Assembly (NCBI GenBank): GCA_900764215.1
Contig: CAAFNI010000496.1
Span: forward strand, 1 to 5,747
Direction: 5' to 3'
Origin: an uncultured Sutterella sp.
GTDB taxonomy: Bacteria > Pseudomonadota > Gammaproteobacteria > Burkholderiales > Burkholderiaceae_F
Length of the DNA stretch: 5,747 nt
Shown here: positions 1 through 5,671 of the stretch, piece after piece
How the letters are laid out: every line of letters begins with the position of its first letter
Position numbering within the stretch: the first letter of the stretch is position 1
The notes under the pieces: model-generated
Database searches by the model: none
Seen by the model: the letters and a program-made list of their open reading frames with translations, nothing else
Told to the model about the DNA's origin: nothing
Made by a program: the position numbers and the translations under genes

Positions 1-7
1 GAAACCC

Positions 8-41
8 GCAGGCCGCTCCTTCCTGCAAAGAAGCGGCCTGC
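8..41 (-). terminator. Stem-loop after copA, probable terminator
   Basis: A 10-bp perfect inverted repeat (GCAGGCCGCT at 8-17 with AGCGGCCTGC at 32-41) can extend by three more pairs inside the loop after one mismatch. It lies 25 nt beyond the copA stop codon. In the copA direction the stem is followed by GGGTTTC, only a short T tract, and the window then ends. It may be a rho-independent terminator whose tail is cut off here, or a stabilising 3' hairpin. Confidence 0.55.
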
Positions 42-66
42 TGCCATGGGCTCGCGCCTGAGGCGC

Positions 67-2616
67 TCAGAGCGTGTCGATGCCTGTCACCTTGAAGCCC
101 GCTCCCGTCACGACGGCGGCGAGCATCACGTCGGAGACGGCGCCCGCAGCCTTCACGCGGGCCTCCTTCCTTTCAAGGTCCGCCTCGGCGGACTCGACGC
201 CGGGCAGCGCGCGAAGCGCCTTTTCGACGGCGGACGTGCAATGGCCGCAATGCACGCCTTCGATATGAATCACCTTTTCCATCATGGTACTCCCTGTTGT
301 GGATGCACCCTCGCTCCCCGCATCGGCGGCGAGGACAGGCGCCTTGAAGAATCGCAGGCGAAGCGCGTTCGTGACGACGCTCACCGAACTCATGCTCATG
401 GCCGCCGCCGCAATCATCGGATTGAGGAGAAGCCCGAACACGGGATAGAGGACGCCCGCCGCAATCGGAATGCCGATCACATTGTAGGCAAACGCCCAGA
501 AGAGGTTCTGCCGGATGTTGCGCATGACGGCGCGGGAAAGATCCACGGCGCCCACGACGCCCACGGGCGAGTCGCGCATGAGCACCACGCCCGCGCTCGC
601 GCGGGCGGCGTCCGTGCCGCCCCCAACGGCCACGCCCGCATCGGCCTGGGCGAGCGCGGGCGCATCGTTGACGCCGTCGCCCACCATGGCGCAGGGGCCT
701 TCGGCCTGGAGCGCCTTCACATGCGCGGCCTTTTCGCCGGGCCTGACGTCCGCAATGATGTCCTCGGCCCCGATGCCCAGCCCGGCGCCCACGGCCTCGG
801 CAGTGCGGCGGTTGTCGCCCGTGAGCATCACAACCCTGAGGCCTCTTGCGCGAAGCGCCGCAACCGCGGCCTTCGACTCGGCTCTCACCTTGTCGGCCAC
901 CGCGATGACCCCGATCACGCTCCCCGCCGATGCGATGTAGAGGGGCGTTGCCCCCTGCGACGCCTCGCCCTCGGCCACGGCCCTGAGCGCGTCGGGCACC
1001 TCAAGCCCGAGCCCCGCCATCAGGCGGGCGTTGCCCGCCGCCACCGGCACTCCGGCCATCAGCCCCTTCAGGCCCCCGCCCGGAATCTGCTCGAAATGCT
1101 CAAGGTCCTGCACGGGCAGGCCGCGAGTCTCGGCTTCGGCCGCAACGGCCTGGGCGAGCGGATGCTCGGAAGGCTTTTCCAGGGCAGCCGCCACAAGCAG
1201 CACGACCGTCTCGAGCCCGGGAGTCGCTGACGCGGTCTTCGTGACGGCCGGACGTCCTTCGGTAAGGGTGCCGGTCTTGTCGAAGACGACGGTTTTGAGT
1301 CCCGAGAAGACCTCAAGCGCCTCGGCGCTCTTGAAGAGCACGCCCATGCCCGCGCCGCGCCCCATGCCGACCATGACGGCCGTGGGGGTCGCCAGCCCGA
1401 GCGCGCACGGGCACGAGATGACCAGGACCGAAACGGCCGCATTGAACGCAAACTCCGGATCGCTGTTGATCCAATACCAGACGACGCCCGTCACAAGCGC
1501 AATCGTCATCACGACCGGCACGAAGATCCCGCTCACCTTGTCGGCCAGCCGTGCGACGGGAGCCTTTGAGGCCGTCGCCTCTTCGACAAGCCTGATGATG
1601 CCCGCGAGCACCGTATCGCCGCCCACGCGCGTGGCGCGCATCCTGAAGGCGCCGGCCGCAAGCAGCGTCGCTCCCGTCACCGTTTCGCCCGGTCCGCGCG
1701 TCACCGGCAGGCTTTCGCCCGTGAGAGCAGACTCGTTCAAAAGCGCCGTGCCCTCAAGGATCACGCCGTCTACGGGCACGGTCTCCCCCGTCTTCACGAC
1801 GACGGTGTCTCCCGAAACCACCTCGTCCGTCCCGACGCGGACCTGCGCGCCGTCTCTCTCCACCACGGCCGTGGGCGGCGCAAGCTTCATGAGCGCCGTC
1901 ACGGCTTCTGTCGTGCGGCGCTTGGCGCGCGCCTCAAAGTACTTGCCGAGCGAAATGAGCGTGACGATCGTCGCCGCTCCCTCGAAATAGAGGCTGTGCG
2001 CAAAGCGGTGAAGCGCCTCCGAGTCCCCGCCGGCCTGAGCGGCCAGAAGCCTGTAGATCACATAGACGCCGAAGACGAGCGCCGCCCCGGCCCCGACCGC
2101 GATGAGACTGTCCATATTGGGCGCCCGGCTCACGAGCGCCTTGAAGCCGCCCGTGAAGTAGTGCCGGTTGAGAAGCACGACGGGAAGCGACAGCAGAAAC
2201 TGCGTGAAGGCCATCATCGGCGCGCCCGCTGCTCCTTCTAGCATGCCGGGAACGGGCAAGCCCGCCATCGGCCCCATCGAAAGCCACATGAGAGGCGCCA
2301 GAAGCGCAAGGGACCACATGAGACGCGCGCGTGCGCCTCGGGCCGACGACCGCGCATCGGTCTCGGGCGACGCGGCGACGCGAGCCTTCCCGCGGCCCCC
2401 GGCGCTCCTTTCACTTGCACCGTAGCCCGCGTCGCACACCGCCCGCTCGATGTCCGAAACGTCGAGCATGTTCTCGTCAAACGTCGCCTTGAGCGAATTC
2501 GTAAGCAGATTGACCTCGGCCGCGCTCACGCCCCTGAGCGCGCTCACCGCCTTCTCGACGCGGCTCGAACAGGCCGCGCAGCTCATGCCCGTCACGTTGA
2601 ACTGTCTGGTTTCCAT
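67..2616 (-). CDS. copA: Cu(I)-exporting P1B-1 type ATPase with N- and C-terminal HMA domains
   Basis: Inner-membrane pump that uses ATP to export Cu(I) from the cytoplasm. The 849 residues read in order: an HMA metal-binding domain (about 3-67, CAAC at 13-16), an Arg-rich linker, paired membrane helices, the actuator domain with TGES at 299-302, the transport helix with CPC at 402-404, the phosphorylation site DKTGT at 446-450 (Asp446), the P1B-specific SEHP at 483-486, and the hinge GDGVND at 646-651. The last two helices carry N-x6-YN-x4-P (704-717) and P-x6-M-x2-SS-x2-V-x2-N-x-LRL (733-754). These are the Cu(I) specificity signatures, so copper rather than zinc or cadmium is well supported. 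After a Ala/Gly/Ser/Thr linker (about 758-777) comes a second HMA domain with CGHC at 790-793, which most CopA proteins lack. ATG 2616 is the only plausible start: an in-frame stop lies about 30 nt upstream and no clear Shine-Dalgarno is seen. It is divergent from an HxlR regulator. Confidence 0.97.
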   Translation of the reverse strand: METRQFNVTGMSCAACSSRVEKAVSALRGVSAAEVNLLTNSLKATFDENMLDVSDIERAVCDAGYGASERSAGGRGKARVAASPETDARSSARGARARLMWSLALLAPLMWLSMGPMAGLPVPGMLEGAAGAPMMAFTQFLLSLPVVLLNRHYFTGGFKALVSRAPNMDSLIAVGAGAALVFGVYVIYRLLAAQAGGDSEALHRFAHSLYFEGAATIVTLISLGKYFEARAKRRTTEAVTALMKLAPPTAVVERDGAQVRVGTDEVVSGDTVVVKTGETVPVDGVILEGTALLNESALTGESLPVTRGPGETVTGATLLAAGAFRMRATRVGGDTVLAGIIRLVEEATASKAPVARLADKVSGIFVPVVMTIALVTGVVWYWINSDPEFAFNAAVSVLVISCPCALGLATPTAVMVGMGRGAGMGVLFKSAEALEVFSGLKTVVFDKTGTLTEGRPAVTKTASATPGLETVVLLVAAALEKPSEHPLAQAVAAEAETRGLPVQDLEHFEQIPGGGLKGLMAGVPVAAGNARLMAGLGLEVPDALRAVAEGEASQGATPLYIASAGSVIGVIAVADKVRAESKAAVAALRARGLRVVMLTGDNRRTAEAVGAGLGIGAEDIIADVRPGEKAAHVKALQAEGPCAMVGDGVNDAPALAQADAGVAVGGGTDAARASAGVVLMRDSPVGVVGAVDLSRAVMRNIRQNLFWAFAYNVIGIPIAAGVLYPVFGLLLNPMIAAAAMSMSSVSVVTNALRLRFFKAPVLAADAGSEGASTTGSTMMEKVIHIEGVHCGHCTSAVEKALRALPGVESAEADLERKEARVKAAGAVSDVMLAAVVTGAGFKVTGIDTL
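280..295 (-). promoter_or_regulatory. Internal ribosome binding site and double ATG for a CopZ-like product
   Basis: Inside copA, the minus strand reads AGGGAG (295 to 290), then TACC, then ATG ATG at 285 and 282. These are codons 778 and 779, in the copA frame. The spacing is 4 nt to the first ATG and 7 nt to the second, the latter near ideal. The site falls exactly where the linker ends and the C-terminal HMA domain begins. Initiation here would give a free protein of 72 or 71 aa (67-285), the usual size of a CopZ chaperone. The copA start itself has no comparable Shine-Dalgarno sequence. The motif is directly visible; its use in translation is inferred. Confidence 0.55.
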
Positions 2617-2632
2617 GGCGTTGCGAAATCTT

Positions 2633-2651
2633 GAAAATGAGAATGATTATT
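2633..2651. promoter_or_regulatory. Probable Fur box upstream of copA
   Basis: The plus strand reads GAAAATGAGAATGATTATT. It agrees with the classical 19-bp Fur consensus GATAATGATAATCATTATC at 15 of 19 positions. It ends 17 bp before the copA start codon and lies just downstream of the candidate copA promoter, where a bound repressor could block initiation. It is also within the divergent region shared with the HxlR gene. Binding by Fur or a Fur-family relative is inferred from the match alone. Confidence 0.55.
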
Positions 2652-2661
2652 CGGTCCATGG

Positions 2662-2691
2662 AGTGTATCCTTGACAAGTTCCTTTTCGCAA
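2662..2691 (-). promoter_or_regulatory. Candidate copA promoter
   Basis: On the minus strand TTGCGA (2691-2686) and TACACT (2667-2662) are separated by 18 bp, each matching four of six positions of the sigma-70 hexamers. The predicted start of transcription is near 2655, which places the Fur-box match immediately downstream. An alternative pair is TTGTCA (2677-2672) with AATAAT (2651-2646) at 20-bp spacing, a distance typical of MerR-controlled promoters. However, no CueR-type CCTTCC/GGAAGG dyad is present. Confidence 0.35.
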
Positions 2692-2700
2692 GAACGCACC

Positions 2701-2723
2701 TTTTTCATACCTAGTACCCAAAA
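2701..2723. promoter_or_regulatory. Interrupted palindrome, candidate HxlR operator
   Basis: A symmetrical 23-bp dyad reads TTTT-n3-TAC-CTA-GTA-n3-AAAA, with seven matched pairs about a centre at 2712. It lies 10 bp before the ATG of the regulator gene, a position suited to autorepression. HxlR-family proteins bind as dimers to dyads near their own genes, and some known sites have TAC/GTA arms. That comparison is from memory, so the assignment is a hypothesis. Confidence 0.35.
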
Positions 2724-2733
2724 AGATACCGCA

Positions 2734-3105
2734 ATGGCCGAAACCGCACCTTCGGGCGAAACGCTCTGCCCCGTCGCCCTCACGCTCAATCTCATCGGCG
2801 GCAAATGGAAGGCGCTCATTCTCTGGAACCTTCTCGAAGGGGCGATGCGCTACTCCGCGCTTCGCCGCGCAGTTCCCGACGCCACGCCCAAGATGCTCAC
2901 GCAGCAGCTGCGCGAACTTGAGGCCGACGGCTTGGTGACGAGAACCGTCTGGCCCGTCGTGCCGCCCAAGGTCGAGTATGCGCTCACGCCGACGGGCAAG
3001 AGCATCAAGCCGATTCTTGCGGCCATGTACCGGTGGGGCGACGCCTATCTGGCCGGGGGGCACAAAAAGAGCTGCTGCTCGATGAAGCCGCCCGACGACG
3101 AATGA
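2734..3105 (+). CDS. HxlR-family winged-helix transcriptional regulator
   Basis: DNA-binding regulator of 123 aa, the usual family length. The family core is plain: LCPVALTLNLIGGKWKALIL at 11-30, the recognition-helix region KMLTQQLRELEADGLVTR at 53-70, and the wing with PPKVEYALTPTG at 77-88. Cys12 occupies the N-terminal position used for thiol or electrophile sensing in several relatives. The tail H110-KKS-C114-C115-S-M117 is rich in soft-metal ligands and is not part of the core fold. ATG 2734 is preferred because family members begin just before the conserved Cys. TTG 2671 would add 21 atypical residues, though it has a GGAG seven bases upstream, whereas ATG 2734 has only a weak purine stretch. 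The gene is divergent from copA across 117 bp, so control of copA and of itself is likely. The inducing signal, whether copper, thiol stress or other, is unknown. Confidence 0.93.
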   Translation: MAETAPSGETLCPVALTLNLIGGKWKALILWNLLEGAMRYSALRRAVPDATPKMLTQQLRELEADGLVTRTVWPVVPPKVEYALTPTGKSIKPILAAMYRWGDAYLAGGHKKSCCSMKPPDDE

Positions 3106-3132
3106 CGCGCGGCACCGACTTGTTCAGGCCGC

Positions 3133-3168
3133 AAAAAAGCCCGCCGGCATTCGATGCGCGGCGGGCTT
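3133..3168 (-). terminator. Rho-independent terminator of metQ
   Basis: An 8-bp GC stem (GCCCGCCG 3139-3146 with CGGCGGGC 3159-3166) is topped by a GCAT/ATGC stem with a TCG loop and extended by two A-T pairs. On the minus strand it runs directly into six T residues (3138-3133). This is a classical terminator 31 nt beyond the metQ stop. In the plus direction only two T residues follow, so it should end the convergent regulator transcript less efficiently. Confidence 0.88.
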
Positions 3169-3198
3169 CAGGGTCCCTGATCAGCTCTTCCGAATGAA

Positions 3199-4014
3199 TC
3201 AGAAGGCCGGAACGACGGCGCCCTTGTATTCGTTTTCGATGAACTTCCTGACCTCGGCGGACGTCAGAGCGCTCTTGAGCTTCTGAATCTCGGCGCGGCT
3301 TTCATCACCCGTGCGAATGGCCACGATGTTGGCATAGGGCGAATCCTTGCTTTCGATGGCGAGAGCATCCTTGACCGGATTGAGGCCCGCGACGAGGGCG
3401 TAGTTCGAATTGATGACGGCGAGCGCGACGTCGTCAAGAGCGCGCGGCAGCTGGGCGGCCTCGATCTCGCGGAATCTGAGCTTCTTGGGGTTGTCGACCA
3501 CGTCGTTGATCGTGGCCGTCACGCCGGCTTCCGGACGGACCTTGATGAGGCCGGCCGTTTCAAGCACCTTGAGGGCGCGGCCGCCGTTGGTCGGATCATT
3601 CGGGATGGCGACTTCAGAGCCTTCGGCCACGTCGGCGACATTCTTGACCTTGCTGGAGTAGACGCCCATCGGCTCGATGTGAACGGCGACGAGACTCGAA
3701 AGCTTGAGACCGCGGTCCTTGCAGAAGGAGTCGAGATAGGGCTTGTGCTGGAAGAAGTTGGCGTCAAGCTCCTTGTCGCTGAGGGAGAGGTTCGGCTGAA
3801 TGTAGTCGGAGAACTCGATCACCTTGAGCGTGATGCCTTCCTTCTGAAGCTGGGGCGCAATAAGGTTCAGGATGTCCGCATGCGGAACGGGACTCGCGCC
3901 GACCGTCAGCGTCTTGACGGCGCCGGGCTTGGACGCATTGTCGTCGCCGCAGCCGGCAAGACCGAAGGCGAGGCCGGCGGCCACGCACACAGAGGCAAAA
4001 AGCTTGAACTTCAT
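3199..4014 (-). CDS. metQ: MetQ/NlpA-family methionine-binding lipoprotein
   Basis: Substrate-binding lipoprotein of a methionine ABC importer (MetNIQ type), anchored in the membrane and facing the periplasm. The 271-aa protein starts with a basic n-region and hydrophobic stretch ending in the lipobox LAGC, with Cys22 as the lipidated residue. Family signatures follow: GASPVPHADIL (39-49), YIQPNLSL (71-78), LDANFFQHKPYL (83-94), HIEPMGVYSSKV (112-123), IPNDPTNGGRAL (137-148) and INSNYA (201-206). Length matches the family. ATG 4014 is chosen because GGTGA (4025-4021) sits six bases before it; TTG 4020 would leave no room for a ribosome site. No metN or metI gene adjoins it, so it is a single-gene unit that must use a transporter encoded elsewhere. 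NlpA-family proteins can bind L- or D-methionine or related ligands, so the exact substrate is inferred. Confidence 0.95.
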   Translation of the reverse strand: MKFKLFASVCVAAGLAFGLAGCGDDNASKPGAVKTLTVGASPVPHADILNLIAPQLQKEGITLKVIEFSDYIQPNLSLSDKELDANFFQHKPYLDSFCKDRGLKLSSLVAVHIEPMGVYSSKVKNVADVAEGSEVAIPNDPTNGGRALKVLETAGLIKVRPEAGVTATINDVVDNPKKLRFREIEAAQLPRALDDVALAVINSNYALVAGLNPVKDALAIESKDSPYANIVAIRTGDESRAEIQKLKSALTSAEVRKFIENEYKGAVVPAF

Positions 4015-4224
4015 GATCAATCACCAAAAGACAAAATATTGAGAAAGAGGACGAAAGCTTCCGACATGCGAGGACTTTGATGGGAGAGAAGCACCCGACT
4101 GCACGGAGAAGGCCGCCGTCACGTTGAAGGCAGGCCCCGGCTTCAGAGACCGGAGAGGATCCGGCGCCGCTGCGGCATGTTTTTCATGGGAAGCGCTGCC
4201 GGTTCCCGCGGAGCCGGCGAAGTA
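4015..4224 (-). promoter_or_regulatory. Structured upstream leader of metQ
   Basis: This stretch has no convincing gene. On the metQ strand it can form several local hairpins: a 9-bp stem with a 3-nt loop (4198-4206 with 4210-4218), CATG arms around an A5 loop (4176-4188), a 5-bp stem CCGGA/TCCGG (4150-4164), and GGCCGCC with GGCAGGCC (4111-4136, one bulge). The part near the gene (4021-4080) is A+T richer and less structured. I do not recognise a known SAM or other riboswitch class. It may be a regulatory leader or simply GC-rich spacer DNA. Confidence 0.35.
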
Positions 4225-4230
4225 CGTTTG

Positions 4231-4236
4231 ATTCTA
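4231..4236 (-). promoter_or_regulatory. Candidate -10 element for metQ
   Basis: The minus strand reads TAGAAT, five of six matches to TATAAT, within an A+T-richer patch. It implies a transcription start near 4224 and a leader of about 210 nt. No good -35 hexamer lies 16-18 bp upstream, so it would need an activator, or another promoter may serve the gene. Confidence 0.3.
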
Positions 4237-4409
4237 CCTAAAGATCGCATTCTTCGCTCTACTGCCAATGCCTTAGAGGCGTGACGGCGCCCATGCGTGC
4301 ATCAGCCTATCCAGTGGATCACGAAGCAAAACCCTTTACAGTTCAATAAATTGACTTCTTAAATACCGCCTTTTTACAGGATCATTTCACGATTCTGATG
4401 CAACACTTT

Positions 4410-4438
4410 TAGCCAAAATCAGGCAATCCGCAAATAAT
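4410..4438 (+). promoter_or_regulatory. Candidate promoter for the 4551 gene
   Basis: TAGCCA (4410-4415) and AATAAT (4433-4438) are separated by 17 bp, matching four and five of six sigma-70 positions. The predicted start is near 4445, about 106 nt before ATG 4551. The surrounding 4320-4440 stretch is clearly A+T richer than the rest of the window, as expected for promoter DNA. A second, weaker possibility is TTGACT at 4351-4356 with TACAGG 18 bp downstream. Confidence 0.35.
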
Positions 4439-4550
4439 TCGATGCCTCTTGACGAACTGGCTCATACTCAAGCCAAGGCGAAGCATCGCGTATCAGCGCG
4501 CCTTCGCCGTCAACGTTCGCTTGTGTTTCGTACCTTCGCATTTGTTCGTC

Positions 4551-4982
4551 ATGTCCAACATCACGCTTCCCATGGAGCTCATGCTCCGCGACATGCTGCC
4601 CACCCGCACCGAGCAGCTTCTCACCCGCCTTCGCTATCTGCCGCGCGAATTTTATCCGCAGTCCTTCAACGGGCTCGAAACCCAAGGGTTCGAACCCCAG
4701 CTTGTCTCCGACCTCAAGGCATTCAAAGAGACGAACAACATCGACCTCCCGCTCGTCCTCGCACTCTTTTTCGACGAATTCTTCAAGGCGGCCCGCACCG
4801 ACTACGTCGCCTGCGGGAGCATCACCCGATTCCTCAAGCGCCGCAGCCGCAATCGCGACATCGAGTCTTTGCGCCAGAAAGTCTCCGTGATCGTCAAAAC
4901 CCATTTCCGGCAGCTCCACCTTGCGGCGCTCAGTCCGTTCGTCCTGAACGCTGCCCCCTGCCGAGTCATTCAGCTCTATTGA
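4551..4982 (+). CDS. Hypothetical small basic protein, no recognised family
   Basis: I do not recognise this protein. From ATG 4551 it is 143 aa and looks mainly helical. Its N-terminal half is Leu-rich, LPLVLALFFDEFF lies at 66-78, and a strongly basic patch RFLKRRSRNR spans 93-102. It has no signal peptide or lipobox and no clear membrane segment, so a cytoplasmic location is likely. Coding status rests on consistent G/C at third codon positions; the long opposite-strand frame lacks sensible composition. The start is uncertain. No Shine-Dalgarno precedes ATG 4551, and the frame stays open back to a TTG at 4449, which would add 34 residues with weaker coding bias and also has no ribosome site. 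The gene converges on the lipoprotein gene, with a gap of about 50 bp. The basic patch could contact nucleic acid or phospholipid, but nothing shows which. Confidence 0.7.
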   Translation: MSNITLPMELMLRDMLPTRTEQLLTRLRYLPREFYPQSFNGLETQGFEPQLVSDLKAFKETNNIDLPLVLALFFDEFFKAARTDYVACGSITRFLKRRSRNRDIESLRQKVSVIVKTHFRQLHLAALSPFVLNAAPCRVIQLY

Positions 4983-5034
4983 AACGCACATGCGTGCCTC
5001 ATGCCGGGCCGCGGTCTTGACGCGATCCTGAGGG

Positions 5035-5529
5035 TTACTCTTTCACGGCTTCGTTCGAAGCCGCCGGCAGCACGGCCCGATCGCCCAGCCGCTTCTTCGT
5101 TTGATCGAGAAGCTGCACCATGTAGGCGGCCACATTGTCGGCCGTGAGGCCGGCACCGGGATTGGCGCGGCCGGAAGCCTCAAGCGCGGGCACGCTGTTC
5201 TCAAAGGTCTGGAAGCGGACGGCCTCGATCGCGCGGGCATTCGTCTTCACCTCGTAGGTCACCACGAACGAACAGGCCTGCGGGCCCTCTCCGGGCATCA
5301 AAAGCTTGGGCTCGCTTCCGAAACGGCGAACGCCGGTCTCGAGGGACTTGACGAGCGGCTCGCTTGTGACGTCCTCGTTGAGGAGCAGACAGACGACGGA
5401 CAGATCCACGGGGCGCTTCATCGCATCGGCCGGAATGGATTCGGCTGCGCCGTCCTGGAACACGGAACAGCCCGAAAGCAGGAGCGCCGCCAGGACGGCC
5501 GCCGCGCGGGTAAATGAGCAATGGATCAT
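5035..5529 (-). CDS. Small hypothetical lipoprotein
   Basis: Predicted periplasm-facing lipoprotein of 164 aa. The signal peptide has Arg8, a hydrophobic core AAAVLAALLL and the lipobox LSGC, with Cys21 as the lipid-bearing residue. The mature part shows alternating strands and helices, with Cys47 (SVVCLLLNED) and Cys86 (QACSFVVTYEV) that could form a disulfide in the periplasm. The C-x3-N, later C and T-Y pattern recalls lipoproteins of the Sbal_3080 type, a comparison from memory with low certainty. ATG 5529 is chosen over the in-frame ATG 5598. It gives a normal-length signal peptide, and an extended -10 element lies inside the longer version. No good Shine-Dalgarno precedes either start. 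The function is unknown. Confidence 0.85.
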   Translation of the reverse strand: MIHCSFTRAAAVLAALLLSGCSVFQDGAAESIPADAMKRPVDLSVVCLLLNEDVTSEPLVKSLETGVRRFGSEPKLLMPGEGPQACSFVVTYEVKTNARAIEAVRFQTFENSVPALEASGRANPGAGLTADNVAAYMVQLLDQTKKRLGDRAVLPAASNEAVKE

Positions 5530-5573
5530 GAGTGTGGAAATGCGAATGTCGGAAGCGGACGTGAGAGCTGTCC

Positions 5574-5582
5574 ATACTAGCA
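5574..5582 (-). promoter_or_regulatory. Extended -10 promoter element of the lipoprotein gene
   Basis: The minus strand reads TGC followed by TAGTAT, an extended -10 (TGn plus four of six hexamer matches) with no good -35. Transcription would start near 5567, about 38 nt before ATG 5529. This supports the shorter reading of the lipoprotein gene. Confidence 0.4.
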
Positions 5583-5644
5583 GAGGAAGCCGAACCATGC
5601 GCCGCCCCGGCGTTTAACCCCTTTCGAGTCCAGGGCGAACGCGT

Positions 5645-5671
5645 CTATAAAAATTAATTGAGCTTACTCAA
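5645..5671 (-). terminator. Weak terminator of the gene at the right edge
   Basis: On the minus strand a short hairpin TTGAG-TAAG-CTCAA (5671-5658) is followed by TTAATTTTTATAG. The stem is only 5 bp and spans the stop codon of the upstream partial gene. The T-rich tail is the stronger part of the signal. It separates that gene from the lipoprotein gene downstream. Confidence 0.4.

Noticed and set aside
46..1230. Long plus-strand open frame of 394 codons opposite copA
   Set aside because: It is antisense to a clear P-type ATPase, rich in His, Arg and Gly with no domain pattern, as expected from the complement of GC-rich coding DNA.
2646..2677. CueR-like promoter with 20-bp spacer upstream of copA
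   Set aside because: The spacing fits a MerR-type promoter, but the CCTTCC/GGAAGG dyad is missing and the only symmetrical element, TCCATGGA, is off-centre.
3133..3168. Bidirectional terminator also serving the HxlR gene
   Set aside because: Only two T residues follow the stem in the plus direction, so it is listed for metQ only.
4686..4697. Perfect palindrome GGGTTCGAACCC resembling a tRNA T-arm
   Set aside because: It encodes GFEP in the 4551 gene, and no acceptor, D or anticodon stem can be found at the right distances.
4419..4991. Minus-strand open frame of 190 codons opposite the 4551 gene
   Set aside because: Its composition is shadow-like (Glu, Asp, Gly and Ala runs) and the plus-strand frame has the G/C third-position bias.
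4442..5020. Plus-strand open frame of 192 codons starting at ATG 4442
   Set aside because: The product is dominated by Arg, His and Pro and lacks third-position bias. The frame starting at 4551 explains the same DNA better.
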